Shown here one piece after another: positions 45,024-54,098 of a stretch of DNA of 64,000 nt (the first letter of the stretch is position 1; the number at the start of each line of letters is the position of its first letter). The stretch is taken from positions 468,266 through 532,265 of the forward strand of contig DGQP01000005.1 in assembly GCA_002400415.1 (NCBI GenBank), written 5' to 3'. A program made the position numbers and the translations under genes. The notes below the pieces were generated by a model. That model was given only the letters and a program-made list of their open reading frames with translations. It was not told where the DNA came from and searched no databases. Source of the stretch: Chitinophagaceae bacterium UBA4411 (GTDB lineage: Bacteria > Bacteroidota > Bacteroidia > Chitinophagales > Chitinophagaceae).

Positions 45024-45278
45024 ATGTTTGCTAAAATTAAGTCATTGATCTTTATTGATGCACTACAAATGGAGTTATCAGCTCCCAAAGGGAACCCTGT
45101 CAGGGGTGTTATCAAAGATGATAAAGGCAGTGTTTGCGGTATCCTGGAAAGGGATATGATCAGCGAAAGGGAGCATTTTACGTGGTCGGGCCTGAATGAT
45201 CTTCCCTATGGCCGTTATACCCTGGAAATATCCAATGGGGATGCCGAAATGAAACTGAACCTCGTGAAGAGGGTTTAG
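45024..45278 (+). CDS. Small protein with a T9SS sorting-domain-like fold
   Basis: An 84-residue protein without a signal peptide (start MFAKIKSLIFIDALQMEL). Residues 20-84 look like one small beta-sandwich: GNPVRGVIKDDKGSVCG, then LNDLPYGRYTLEISNGD and the end LNLVKRV. The second half is strikingly like the last strands of T9SS type A sorting domains (usually L-PxGxYxLxI...VKxV). Without a leader it should stay in the cytoplasm, so the likeness may reflect only a shared fold. It runs opposite to its neighbours and stops 2 bases before the end of the convergent coiled-coil gene. I do not know a function. Confidence 0.7.
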   Translation: MFAKIKSLIFIDALQMELSAPKGNPVRGVIKDDKGSVCGILERDMISEREHFTWSGLNDLPYGRYTLEISNGDAEMKLNLVKRV

Positions 45279-45280
45279 TA

Positions 45281-45568
45281 TTATCCTCCCAGTAAGGCGA
45301 TACAACGATCTATTTCTTTCAGGTAAGTATTGATCTTTTTCTCAAATTCTTTCTTGTCAGCTTCATTCATTTCACCTGCATTCAGCTTCAGGATATCCAG
45401 TTTCTGCTTCAATGTGTCTACATATTGCTGTTGTGCTTTGGCCTCTTGTTTTGATTTGTTCAATTCTTCCTTTAGCTGAACATTCTCTTTCTGCAATGCG
45501 GCATGCAATTTCAGGAATTGCTGTAGCTTATCCTGTATGCGTTTAAGATGTTGTTCAGTGCTGTTCAT
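45281..45568 (-). CDS. Small coiled-coil protein, possibly ZapB-like
   Basis: A 95-residue, almost wholly alpha-helical protein with heptad pattern from about residue 5 to 85 (HLKRIQDKLQQFLKLHAALQ; LKEELNKSKQEAK). No signal or membrane segment is present. It begins 4 bases after the pheT stop and is followed, on the same strand, by zapA. Its size, coiled coil and nearness to zapA suggest a division role like that of ZapB, but this is inference and the sequence itself shows only a coiled coil. Confidence 0.75.
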   Translation of the reverse strand: MNSTEQHLKRIQDKLQQFLKLHAALQKENVQLKEELNKSKQEAKAQQQYVDTLKQKLDILKLNAGEMNEADKKEFEKKINTYLKEIDRCIALLGG

Positions 45569-45572
45569 GGTA

Positions 45573-47999
45573 CTATTTTCTGATCTCCGCCTGCAGTTCT
45601 TTTTCCAGCGTGGTCATGATCTTACTCATCCAGCCGTCAATCTCTTTATCAGTGAGTGTTTTTTCTTCATCTAAAAAGGTAAAGTTCACTGCTAATGATT
45701 TTTTATCGGCCCCCAGTTTCCCGCTTTCAAAAATATCAAACAATTTTACTTCCTGCAGTTTGGTCAGCTTTATCTTTTGTACTGTTTTTTCTACTTCTTC
45801 ATATACCAGTTGCTTCGGAACAAGCATGGCCAGGTCTCTTTGTACGGCCGGGAACCTGGGAATTTCTCTTACAACTGCTTTTTGCTGAACTGCCTGGCGG
45901 GCCAGCAAGGACCAGTTAAGCCCGGCAAAAAAAACGGGCTGTTTGATGTCAAATTCTGACATGATTTTTTTTGTCACCTCACCGGCACCGGCTATGATCT
46001 GCCCATTTAGTTTGAATACAATATGATTATCCAGTTTAGGTACTGCGACTGTTTCAATGCTATCTGCCTTGATGCCTAACGACTGAAGTACGGCGGAAAC
46101 AATACCTTTCAAAAAATAGATATCTGCCTGTTTGCCTTTTTGCTTCCAGCTATCCTCAACGGTGTTGCCGGTTACTATCAAGCATAATTTTTCTTCTTCA
46201 GTATATTTCCCGGAGCCAGAAGTACTGTATGCTTTCCCAAACTCAAATAAGCGAAGTGAGCTGTTCCGGTGGTTGAGGTTATGGGCCACCACTTCCAGTG
46301 CTGTTTCAAAAAGAGAACTGCGCAGAATATTCAGTTCAGCGCTCAGGCTGTTCATCATTTTCACCATTTGTGACAGCTCTTCTTCAGAAAAGTAAGCAGC
46401 GTTGGTGATGGAATTGGTCATGACCTCGTTAAATCCAAGTCCGACCAGGCAGCCTGCTACTTTCTCACGGTATGTTTCAGTAGCGTAGTTTTCTTCCACA
46501 GACGGAGTAACAGTAATCGCCGATGGTATTTCAACATTGTCCAGTCCGTCAATCCGCAATATTTCTTCCACCAGATCGGCAGGAAGGCTGATATCAGGTT
46601 TATGATAGGGGACAGCCACCCGAAGCTCATCAATACCCTCTTTCAATATTTCAAAGCCAAGACTACCCAGGATGTTTTTTACGGCATCAGGATGATAGTT
46701 TTTGCCACTCAGTTTTTTTAAGAAATGGTATTTAATAGCCACTTCTGTTTTAGCTTTTTGATTTGTGTATACATCGGTTATATCTGATGCAATTTCCCCG
46801 CCGGCAATCTCTTTGACCATCAGGGCTGCCCGTTTCAGCACATTCACCGTGGCAGAAATATCAGTTCCCTTCTCAAAACGGCTTGCAGCATCTGTTCTCA
46901 ATCCGTGCCGGAAGGAGGTTTTGCGGATAGTTACACCGTCAAAGCAGGCGCTTTCTAAAAAGATATTACGTGTTTTATCAGCAACACCGCTGTGCATGCC
47001 GCCAAAAACACCGGCGATACACATTCCCTCTTTTTCATTACAGATCATCAGGTCTTCTGCACTTAATTTTCTCTCTTTTTCATCCAGTGTGATGAAAACT
47101 GTTCCTTCCGGCAGGTTTTTAACAATCACTTTCCTTCCGGTAATGGTATCTGCATCGAAAGCATGGAGAGGTTGCCCGGTTTCATGCTGGATGTAATTAG
47201 TAATGTCAACAATATTATTGATGGGTCGCAGGCCGATCGCTTTCAGCTTGTGCTGCAACCATTTTGGAGATTCTTTTACCACTACATTGGAAATACTCAC
47301 GGCACTGTAACGGGGACAAGCAGCTTTATTTTCTACTTTTACTTCGATAGACAGAGAGTTATTGTCTGCTTTAAAACCATTGCTGTATGGCAGCTTTGGT
47401 TTTAGGTCTTTTTTATCATGATGGCTTAAATAGGCGCAGACATCCCTTGCCACTCCCCAATGGCTCATGGCATCCATCCGGTTCGGAGTAAGCCCGATCT
47501 CGTAAATAATATCGTCATAGGGTTCAAAAAAAACGGCAGCAGGTGTGCCAACTTTTACATCAGCAGGTAATACCATTATACCGGCATGTGATGAGCCCAA
47601 ACCAATTTCATCTTCGGCACAGATCATTCCATGACTTTCCACACCCCTGATTTTTGCTACTTTCATTGTCAGCGGGTCGCCTGATGAAGGATAGATTGTT
47701 GTTCCGACAGGAGCTACAACGACTTTTTGCCCGGCAGCTACATTCGGAGCACCACAAACGATCTGAAGGGGCTCCCCGGTTCCAATATTGACAGTCGTAA
47801 GGGTAAGTTTATCAGCATTCGGGTGTTTCTCTGTAGTTACTACTTCGCCGATCAACAGGCCTTTTAATCCTCCTTTTACTTCTTCGTAATTATCCATGCT
47901 TTCCACTTCGAGCCCGATGGAAGTGAGAATGCGGCTTAGTCTTTCAGGTTCAACAGTTACAGGCAGGTATTCACTCAGCCATTTGTACGAGATGGTCAT
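45573..47999 (-). CDS. pheT: Phenylalanine-tRNA ligase beta subunit
   Basis: The beta subunit of the (alpha-beta)2 enzyme that charges tRNA-Phe; 808 residues, the full bacterial length. The N-terminal OB-fold tRNA-binding domain (about 40-150, GEVVTTEKHPNADKLTLTTV) is followed by the B3/B4 editing domain (about 210-390). B5 (about 400-470) and the catalytic-like core come next. The C-terminal ferredoxin-like anticodon-binding domain is at about 715-808 (VVREIPRFPAVQRDLAMLVP). pheS is not adjacent. The coiled-coil gene follows after 4 bases. Confidence 0.97.
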   Translation of the reverse strand: MTISYKWLSEYLPVTVEPERLSRILTSIGLEVESMDNYEEVKGGLKGLLIGEVVTTEKHPNADKLTLTTVNIGTGEPLQIVCGAPNVAAGQKVVVAPVGTTIYPSSGDPLTMKVAKIRGVESHGMICAEDEIGLGSSHAGIMVLPADVKVGTPAAVFFEPYDDIIYEIGLTPNRMDAMSHWGVARDVCAYLSHHDKKDLKPKLPYSNGFKADNNSLSIEVKVENKAACPRYSAVSISNVVVKESPKWLQHKLKAIGLRPINNIVDITNYIQHETGQPLHAFDADTITGRKVIVKNLPEGTVFITLDEKERKLSAEDLMICNEKEGMCIAGVFGGMHSGVADKTRNIFLESACFDGVTIRKTSFRHGLRTDAASRFEKGTDISATVNVLKRAALMVKEIAGGEIASDITDVYTNQKAKTEVAIKYHFLKKLSGKNYHPDAVKNILGSLGFEILKEGIDELRVAVPYHKPDISLPADLVEEILRIDGLDNVEIPSAITVTPSVEENYATETYREKVAGCLVGLGFNEVMTNSITNAAYFSEEELSQMVKMMNSLSAELNILRSSLFETALEVVAHNLNHRNSSLRLFEFGKAYSTSGSGKYTEEEKLCLIVTGNTVEDSWKQKGKQADIYFLKGIVSAVLQSLGIKADSIETVAVPKLDNHIVFKLNGQIIAGAGEVTKKIMSEFDIKQPVFFAGLNWSLLARQAVQQKAVVREIPRFPAVQRDLAMLVPKQLVYEEVEKTVQKIKLTKLQEVKLFDIFESGKLGADKKSLAVNFTFLDEEKTLTDKEIDGWMSKIMTTLEKELQAEIRK

Positions 48000-48220
48000 G
48001 TTCTGTTACTTCTTTAATGCTGCGAAGATAAAGGAAAGGGTGCAAGTGGCAGGGGATAGCCCTTACCGGATTGCGCATTCAGGCAGGTAGATTTCCCGGT
48101 GAGGGGATTTTCATATGCACAGATTGCTTAGGAAATGCGCTACTTATTCAATTTCTGCATAGTTGTTGTAATAAGGTAACCAGAGATTCACAATACCTTT
48201 ATTATTCAAAATCCGATCGT

Positions 48221-49879
48221 ATGAAAAAGCCCCTGCTACTTTCTTTTATTTTGCTATTACTGCAAACCCTGCTGGCAGCCCAGGTACAATGGTTCCAGAA
48301 CCAGGACGGTAATAATAGTTATCCTAACGGTACTGTAGGCACTTCTGTTTACCCGCTGACTTCAACATCTTTTGTTGCTACTTATTTGTGGCATGCGGAT
48401 AATGACCAGTTCACCTGGAAATTATCAAAAACAAATCATAGCGGTACCGAGCAACGCACCTTTTATATTACCGGAACCACTGCGCAAGTTGAAACAAGGG
48501 TCGGGAAAAGAAATGTGATATATGTGCTCGAAAAAAATTATCCTCTTGGTTCCGATCCTGTTTACACCTTATTCAAATTGGATAGTAACCTTAACGTCCG
48601 TTTACAAAAAGTAATATCTTTTGAAGGGGGATATTCAGTTTTTAACCTTAATGCATTTAAGCTGGATGATAACGATAATATTTATTTGGCCGGGGATGGC
48701 CAATATCCTGATGGCCCCGGCTTCCTGCTTGCTTCCTTTATGCTGAAGGCAGACAGAAATATCAATACCGCCTGGATGAAGATGGATTCAACACAAACTT
48801 CTTATTCAGATATCCATATTGATGATAATGGTTACGTATGGGTCGTGGAGGATTATTTTGCTTCATTTCCCGACATCAGGATAACAAGATTTGCGGCCAG
48901 CGGTCATTTGAAATGGAGAAAAACTATTACAACAGATGCCGGCCGTTTTAACCTTTCTTCCGCACTTGCAGAGGATGATCAGCTGATTATCTATGGCGGG
49001 AAAGCTATTTCTGAGACGGCGCAGGGTGTATACCTCTGGAAGATCGGCAGAAATAACGGGAATATCGTTTATAAGAAAACACATTTTCCGGCTAATGGGG
49101 TACAGCTGACAGATCTTAAACAGGACAGAACAGGCAATATTTTTGCGCTGGCCACCCAGTATTATAATAATGGACGCATGCTGTGCAGGGTAGGCCGTAT
49201 CAGCTCCTGGAACGGGGCTTTGCAATGGAGCCGCTATTTCCCTTATGAACAGGATAGCTGTAACCTGTTCAAATTAGTGGTTAATGACAATGATAGGTTT
49301 TATATGGTGGGTGAAAAGAAAAGGAACAATATTCTTTCCAGGGGTTTTGCAATACGGATGAAAAAGAACGGGCAGCCGGATGGTAATTATATTTCACCTG
49401 ACAGTGTTTCATACCTGCGATCTCATTGGTTAACGGATGGTATCACAGACAGAAATAACCAGCTTATTTCGACCGGGATTACCCAGGACATGGACACCAT
49501 CACTTATCAAAGCACTTACCTGCGGAGTTTTGTTATTAAACTCGGGCAAGCTAACAATAACCATCATGGCTGTGGTGATCATCACTCCACCGCTATCAGC
49601 AGTGAAGCTGCAGAAGAAGAAACAGGTGTGGTGCTGAAAACGCCTGTTCTGTATCCGAATCCTGCTCAACAGGAACTGACTGTCAGCAATCTCCTGGAGG
49701 AAAAGTACGATAGGATGGCTGTGTATAATTTACAGGGTAGCCTGGTCTTACAACGGACTATCAATACCTCATCAATAAAGATTGATGTAAGCGGCCTGCC
49801 GGGAGGTGTTTATCTCTTACAGTTACAATCAGGAATTTTACAAAAACAAACGACATTGCGGTTTGTCGTACAGAAGTAG
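48221..49879 (+). CDS. T9SS type A-sorted secreted protein
   Basis: A 552-residue exported protein. A signal peptide (MKKPLLLSFILLLLQTLLAA) is followed by a region with repeated beta units (FKLDDNDNIYLAGDG, IDDNGYVWVVED) suggesting a beta-propeller-like fold. A short histidine-rich insert (about residues 445-456, NNHHGCGDHHS) precedes the C-terminal sorting domain (about 478-552, YPNPAQQELTVSN, then VSGLPGGVYLLQLQSG). Type A domains are cleaved after secretion, usually leaving the protein attached to anionic LPS. The frame is open back to 48071, but the ATG at 48221 places the signal peptide first. Its substrate or partner is unknown. Confidence 0.85.
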   Translation: MKKPLLLSFILLLLQTLLAAQVQWFQNQDGNNSYPNGTVGTSVYPLTSTSFVATYLWHADNDQFTWKLSKTNHSGTEQRTFYITGTTAQVETRVGKRNVIYVLEKNYPLGSDPVYTLFKLDSNLNVRLQKVISFEGGYSVFNLNAFKLDDNDNIYLAGDGQYPDGPGFLLASFMLKADRNINTAWMKMDSTQTSYSDIHIDDNGYVWVVEDYFASFPDIRITRFAASGHLKWRKTITTDAGRFNLSSALAEDDQLIIYGGKAISETAQGVYLWKIGRNNGNIVYKKTHFPANGVQLTDLKQDRTGNIFALATQYYNNGRMLCRVGRISSWNGALQWSRYFPYEQDSCNLFKLVVNDNDRFYMVGEKKRNNILSRGFAIRMKKNGQPDGNYISPDSVSYLRSHWLTDGITDRNNQLISTGITQDMDTITYQSTYLRSFVIKLGQANNNHHGCGDHHSTAISSEAAEEETGVVLKTPVLYPNPAQQELTVSNLLEEKYDRMAVYNLQGSLVLQRTINTSSIKIDVSGLPGGVYLLQLQSGILQKQTTLRFVVQK

Positions 49880-49901
49880 ATTTAGCAATATCTAATGTAG
49901 C

Positions 49902-49933
49902 AGAAAGCCTGAACTTTCTTGTTCAGGCTTTCT
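49902..49933. terminator. Terminator between the T9SS gene and tRNA-Ala
   Basis: AGAAAGCCTGAAC, a TTTCTT loop and GTTCAGGCTTTCT form a 13-bp stem. It starts 22 bases after the T9SS gene stop and ends 2 bases from the tRNA-Ala 3' end. It can serve both converging transcripts; the T-runs on both sides are short. Confidence 0.7.
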
Positions 49934-49935
49934 TG

Positions 49936-50009
49936 TGGAGGTTACCGGAGTCGAACCGGTGACCTTTTGCATGCCATGCAAACGCTCTAGCCAGCTGAGC
50001 TAAACCCCC
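49936..50009 (-). tRNA. tRNA-Ala(GGC)
   Basis: A 74-nt gene on the minus strand. The acceptor stem is GGGGGTT/AACCTCC (one G-T pair) with discriminator A. The D-arm region is TTAGCTCAGCTGGCTAGAGC. The anticodon stem TTTGC/GCAAA encloses ATGGCAT, giving anticodon GGC. The T-arm is ACCGG-TTCGACT-CCGGT. CCA is not encoded. Confidence 0.95.
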
Positions 50010-50096
50010 AATAACAGACTATTCATTTGTTCCGGAATCTTCCTGGTATTTTCGGAAAACTCAGGTCAACCGGGGCTAAACCGCCCGGACGGGCAG

Positions 50097-50127
50097 CAAA
50101 AATAAGGGATTCGGTTTTTGACTCCAA
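50097..50127 (-). promoter_or_regulatory. Promoter of tRNA-Ala
   Basis: On the minus strand TTG (50127-50125), a 20-base spacer, then TATTTTTG (50104-50097). Elements and spacing fit the Bacteroidota consensus. The transcript would have a leader of about 80 bases containing a GCCCG/CGGGC palindrome before the tRNA. Confidence 0.65.
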
Positions 50128-50306
50128 GTTGTATTTCCAGAATCGTTTTATGCAGGAAATAATACTGTTTACTAAATGAAATCCGCACTTCATTAAGATA
50201 ACGCTAGAAAAAAATTACAGAAGCTATTTCTTTACATCACAGTAGCCAAAAATCAATAGCCATTTACCTTATCTTCTCATAACAGGACACGGATGGTTTC
50301 TCTGGC

Positions 50307-50329
50307 AGCCCGGGTTTTCCCGGGTTTTT
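50307..50329 (+). terminator. Orphan terminator upstream of the histidine kinase
   Basis: AGCCCGGG, a TTTT loop and CCCGGGTT (8 bp, one wobble) run into TTTTTGCTTTT. No plus-strand gene ends just before it; the nearest stop is 428 bases upstream beyond another terminator. It ends about 30 bases before the kinase promoter. Confidence 0.7.
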
Positions 50330-50358
50330 GCTTTTCTGCAGGGCTGATTTTACGCACC

Positions 50359-50386
50359 TTTGGTCTGTTAAAGAAAGCTATTTTTG
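50359..50386 (+). promoter_or_regulatory. Promoter of the histidine kinase gene
   Basis: TTTG at 50359-50362 and TATTTTTG at 50379-50386. The -7 element is exact and the 16-base spacer is slightly short. A leader of about 50 bases precedes the ATG at 50446. Confidence 0.5.
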
Positions 50387-50445
50387 TAAAGTTATCTGGA
50401 CCTTTATTCCCTTATGACATACCTGCGGGGTAAACGATAATATTC

Positions 50446-52722
50446 ATGCCGGACAACCTGAGAAAAATAAATAGCTGGCACCTGCTCAAACCTGTTACTA
50501 TGGGGCTGCTCGTATTTCTGTTGCTCGGGTTGCTGAGCGGGTTCCTTAGTTACCTGCGTTACCAGCTGCTAAAAAGTGAAGAACGCCAGGCCGCTCATAA
50601 CGTGGCAGAATCGGCAAAAGAGAGATTGCAACAATCCTTACAATACAGTCTTTCCGCCACACAGGCGCTGGCATTAACCATTAAAGACAAAGGTTTTCCG
50701 GATGATATTGATTCTATAGCTGAGGCCATATTACAGGTCAATAAACATATTGATGCACTTCAGTTAGTGCCGGATGGGATTATCAGGTATATATACCCGT
50801 TGAAAGGCAACGAGCCGGCACTTAATTATAATATTTTTGCTGATTCCACCCGTAATAAAGAAGCCTATAAGGCCGTCACAGAACGGAAATTATATTTTGC
50901 CGGACCTCTTCAATTGAGGCAGGGAGGTATAGGGGTTGTCGGACGGCTACCCGTTTTTATCGGGAACCGGTTTTGGGGGTTTTCAGCTGTATTGATTAAA
51001 ATGCCAACCTTACTGGATGCGGCCGGAATAGACACAACCGGCAAAAGCGGGTATTATTTCCAGCTGTCGAAGATCAACCCCGATACAAAACAGGAGGAGT
51101 TTTTTCTGAAGATAAAGGAAAAATCAGATAGCCAGTTTGTGGATGTCGTGTCAGTCCCGGACGGGGAGTGGAAACTATATGTAACCCCGGTGAGGAAATA
51201 CCGGGCATTTTATGCGATTCTGCCTGTTGCATTATTATCATTTCTGCTCTCCTTGGTGGGAGGGTATTTTACAGCCTATGTAATAAAAAAGCCGGCTGAG
51301 CTGCAAAAGCTGGTATCAGAAAGAACAGCCAAACTGGATCAGAGTGAAAAAAGAAATAAGGCTATTATCAATGCATTGCCTGACCTGGTTTTGGTAATAG
51401 ATAAAGAAAACAGGTTTTCTGATTTCATTAAGCCGAAGGAAATGGAAACCTATGTGGCCCCGGAATTGTTCATCGGTAAAAAGGTCAATGAAGTATTGCC
51501 CGCAGATCTTGCTGAAAAGACAATCATCAACAAACTTAAAGCATTAACCACGGGAGATGTTATAACTTATAGCTACCAGCTGAAGGTTGGAAAAGAAGAT
51601 CGGGATTACGAAGCCAGGTATGTTATCCATGGAAAAGAAGAGGTATTAGTATTGATCCGGGATATTACAGAAATGAAAAGGGCAGAACGGATGCTGAAAG
51701 AAAGCGAGGGGAAATACCGGACATTAGTGGAGCAGGCTTCAGACGGTATATTTATCGCCGACTTTAAAGGCTGTTTTATTGTTGTAAACCCGGCTGGTTA
51801 TAAACTTTCTCAATACACAGAAGAAGAACTGAAAGCTCATACCATTTATGATTTTGTTTTTTCGGAAGACCTGAAGGAAATGCCTTTCCAGATGGAGGAA
51901 CTGGCTGCCGGCAAAACGGTTACTTCTGAAAGAAGGATGCGCAGGAAAGACGGATCTGTTATTGATGTGGAGATTACAGCCAGGATTATTGCGCAGGATC
52001 GTTTTCTTGCTTTTATCCGGGATATAAGTGAGAGAAAAAAAGTGCAGCAGGAATTATTGAAATCAAGGGAAGAGCTCCGCCAGTTGTCTAACCACCTGGA
52101 AAATATCCGCGAAGAAGAAAGGATTCATATAGCCCGTGAAATTCACGATGAGCTGGGACAACACCTGACGGTTATCAAAATGGACATTTCCAGGCTGGGG
52201 AAAAAGATAGCAGGAAATGAAATGCTGGAAAAGGAAGTGCAGGAAATACTGGAAATGATCAATACAATCGTGGCAACAGTAAGGAAAATCTCATCAGAAT
52301 TGCGTCCGAGTATGCTGGATGATTTGGGCCTGGTGGCGGCATTGGAATGGTATAGCCGGGATTTTGCCAAAAGGACAGGTATCAAAACAAATTTCAGTAC
52401 CAGCGTGGGAGAAATGGATTTACCGGATAAGACAAAGACAGGCCTGTTCAGGATCTTCCAGGAATCACTCACCAATGTGGCCAGGCATTCCGGCGCTACT
52501 GAAGTAAATACTTCGCTTTACAATGAGGGTAATAAATTGTTTATGATCGTTCATGACAATGGGCATGGTTTTGATACGGCTGAAACTATCGGGAAAAGAA
52601 CCCTGGGTTTACTCGGGATGAAAGAAAGAGCCCTGATGATGGGGGGAAGGTTTATTGTAGATAGCGGACCAGGAAATGGTACAGAGATAGAAGTGTCTGT
52701 ATCCCTCGAAAATATCCTGTGA
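50446..52722 (+). CDS. Membrane sensor histidine kinase (CHASE-PAS-PAS-HisKA_3)
   Basis: A 758-residue sensor kinase. Membrane helix 1 (about 17-37) and helix 2 (about 255-280) bracket a periplasmic CHASE-type domain (about 45-250). In the cytoplasm are two PAS domains (about 305-420 and 424-540), a HisKA_3 dimerisation domain with phospho-acceptor His567 (IAREIHDELGQHL) and a HATPase_c domain (about 660-755). N-box FQESLTNVARHSG, HDNGHGFD and GLLGMKERALMMGG are intact. This is the NarX/DesK-type subgroup, which signals to NarL-type response regulators. No response regulator is adjacent, so it is an orphan here. The ligand is unknown. Confidence 0.93.
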   Translation: MPDNLRKINSWHLLKPVTMGLLVFLLLGLLSGFLSYLRYQLLKSEERQAAHNVAESAKERLQQSLQYSLSATQALALTIKDKGFPDDIDSIAEAILQVNKHIDALQLVPDGIIRYIYPLKGNEPALNYNIFADSTRNKEAYKAVTERKLYFAGPLQLRQGGIGVVGRLPVFIGNRFWGFSAVLIKMPTLLDAAGIDTTGKSGYYFQLSKINPDTKQEEFFLKIKEKSDSQFVDVVSVPDGEWKLYVTPVRKYRAFYAILPVALLSFLLSLVGGYFTAYVIKKPAELQKLVSERTAKLDQSEKRNKAIINALPDLVLVIDKENRFSDFIKPKEMETYVAPELFIGKKVNEVLPADLAEKTIINKLKALTTGDVITYSYQLKVGKEDRDYEARYVIHGKEEVLVLIRDITEMKRAERMLKESEGKYRTLVEQASDGIFIADFKGCFIVVNPAGYKLSQYTEEELKAHTIYDFVFSEDLKEMPFQMEELAAGKTVTSERRMRRKDGSVIDVEITARIIAQDRFLAFIRDISERKKVQQELLKSREELRQLSNHLENIREEERIHIAREIHDELGQHLTVIKMDISRLGKKIAGNEMLEKEVQEILEMINTIVATVRKISSELRPSMLDDLGLVAALEWYSRDFAKRTGIKTNFSTSVGEMDLPDKTKTGLFRIFQESLTNVARHSGATEVNTSLYNEGNKLFMIVHDNGHGFDTAETIGKRTLGLLGMKERALMMGGRFIVDSGPGNGTEIEVSVSLENIL

Positions 52723-52823
52723 TGTGTTTTGTAGTGATAACTACGGGACATATTGGTATTTTATATTTTCGTAAACACTGTTGCAGGAAAGCTGTTATAA
52801 ATTATTAACCGAATGTTTTGACT

Positions 52824-52985
52824 ATGGGAATCTGGAGCCAGATAGCTGAATACTTATACCTGAAGAAGAAAGACCCCAACCGCCCGAAAAGTAAATGGAT
52901 CGGTTATATGCATGGTATTAACCGGCTGAGCTTGCTGTTGTTTATACTGTGCCTTATTATACTGGCTGTAAAATTATTGCGATAG
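52824..52985 (+). CDS. Small membrane protein, 53 residues (DUF6728-like)
   Basis: A short protein with a charged N-terminal half (LYLKKKDPNRPKSKWIGYMH) and one membrane helix at the C-terminus (LSLLLFILCLIILAVKLL). The pattern of KKDP, a conserved MHGIN-type turn and a final helix resembles the DUF6728 family of Bacteroidota, named from memory and not verified. It starts 101 bases after the histidine kinase and its last 12 bases overlap the 3' end of the convergent lpxB gene. The function is unknown. Confidence 0.75.
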   Translation: MGIWSQIAEYLYLKKKDPNRPKSKWIGYMHGINRLSLLLFILCLIILAVKLLR

Positions 52986-54083
52986 AAAATCAACTATTGA
53001 GCGGGCTGCTTTGGAAGAGGCGTCTCCTCCTTTACTTAACAGGTCTTTTAATTCGGCATAATCTTTTTTCAGTTCGCTGATCCTTGTTTCATTCGTTAGT
53101 AATAGTTTCAATTCTTTTTCGAGGTTGACAGCTGTGAGATCATTCTGTATTAATTCCCTTACAACCAGTTTATTCATGATCAGGTTCACTAGAGAAATGA
53201 ACTTTACCTTTACCAGCCGTTTGCCAATCTGGTAAGAGAGATAAGAGCCTTTATAACAAACCACTTCAGGCACCCCGAATAATGCTGTTTCCAATGTGGC
53301 TGTTCCCGATGTAACCAGGGCTGCTTTTGACTGCAACAGCAAGTCATATGTTTGGTTAGAGACATAGGAGACATTGGAATAAGGTTTCAGCAGTTCATCG
53401 TAAAATACTTCTTCCACACCCGGAGCTTTTGCCACTATAAACTGGTATCCGGGAAAAGAACGGCTTACTTCCAGCATAATGGGCAGCTTCTTAAGAATTT
53501 CCTGTTTACGGCTGCCCGGTAATAAAGCCACTACTGGTTTGCCGGAAAGCTGAACTTCTTTATTATATATTTTATGGTTTTCAATGACTTCCACCAGCGG
53601 ATGACCGACATAATCCACCTTCCAGTCCCATTTGTTTTTGTAATATTCTTTTTCAAAGGGCAGGATGACCAGCATTTTATCAATGGTCTGTTTCATCATC
53701 TTCACCCGGTTTTCTTTCCACGCCCATACCTGCGGCGAAATATAATAGATGACTTTTATGCCCTGTTCCTTTGCCCACCTGGCTATACGAAGATTGAAAC
53801 CGGGGTAATCAATCAGGATAAGCGTATCCGGCCTGTTTTGGAGAATATCTTCTTTGCAAAAAGCGAGGTTCCGGAAAATGGTCCGGAGGTTCATCAGTAC
53901 TTCGGTGAAACCCATAAAAGCAAGGTCACGGTAGTGCTTAACAAGGTCAGCTCCCGCCTGTTGCATCTTATCACCGCCCCAGCAACGTACAGATGCCGAA
54001 CTATCCAGTTTTTTTAATTCTGTAATAAGATTACTGCCATGCAGATCACCCGATGCTTCGCCAGCGATGATATAGTATTTCAT
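52974..54083 (-). CDS. lpxB: Lipid-A-disaccharide synthase
   Basis: A GT19 glycosyltransferase of 369 residues at the inner membrane. It joins UDP-diacylglucosamine and lipid X to form the lipid A disaccharide. The N-terminal GEASGDLHG signature, YISPQVWAWKENRVK, LPFEKEYY and the nucleotide-binding LLPGSRKQEI and VTSGTATLETALFG are all present. It follows a small membrane protein gene after 15 bases in a surE-membrane protein-lpxB run. Confidence 0.96.
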   Translation of the reverse strand: MKYYIIAGEASGDLHGSNLITELKKLDSSASVRCWGGDKMQQAGADLVKHYRDLAFMGFTEVLMNLRTIFRNLAFCKEDILQNRPDTLILIDYPGFNLRIARWAKEQGIKVIYYISPQVWAWKENRVKMMKQTIDKMLVILPFEKEYYKNKWDWKVDYVGHPLVEVIENHKIYNKEVQLSGKPVVALLPGSRKQEILKKLPIMLEVSRSFPGYQFIVAKAPGVEEVFYDELLKPYSNVSYVSNQTYDLLLQSKAALVTSGTATLETALFGVPEVVCYKGSYLSYQIGKRLVKVKFISLVNLIMNKLVVRELIQNDLTAVNLEKELKLLLTNETRISELKKDYAELKDLLSKGGDASSKAARSIVDFLSQ

Positions 54084-54098
54084 ACCGTATGCAAAATA

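Larger units (their letters stand above)
50010..50445. other. Intergenic region with two promoters and an orphan terminator
   Basis: This 436-base gap between tRNA-Ala and the divergent histidine kinase gene holds the tRNA promoter (50097-50127, minus strand) and the kinase promoter (50359-50386, plus strand). Between them is a plus-strand terminator (50307-50329) with no gene ahead of it. No open frame of note was seen. The stretch 50130-50306 could encode a small RNA ending at that terminator. Confidence 0.5.

Noticed and set aside
50060..50100. A possible partial duplicate of the tRNA-Ala 5' end in its own leader
   Set aside because: Only about 8 contiguous bases (GGTTTAGC) are shared, which is too little to separate from chance.
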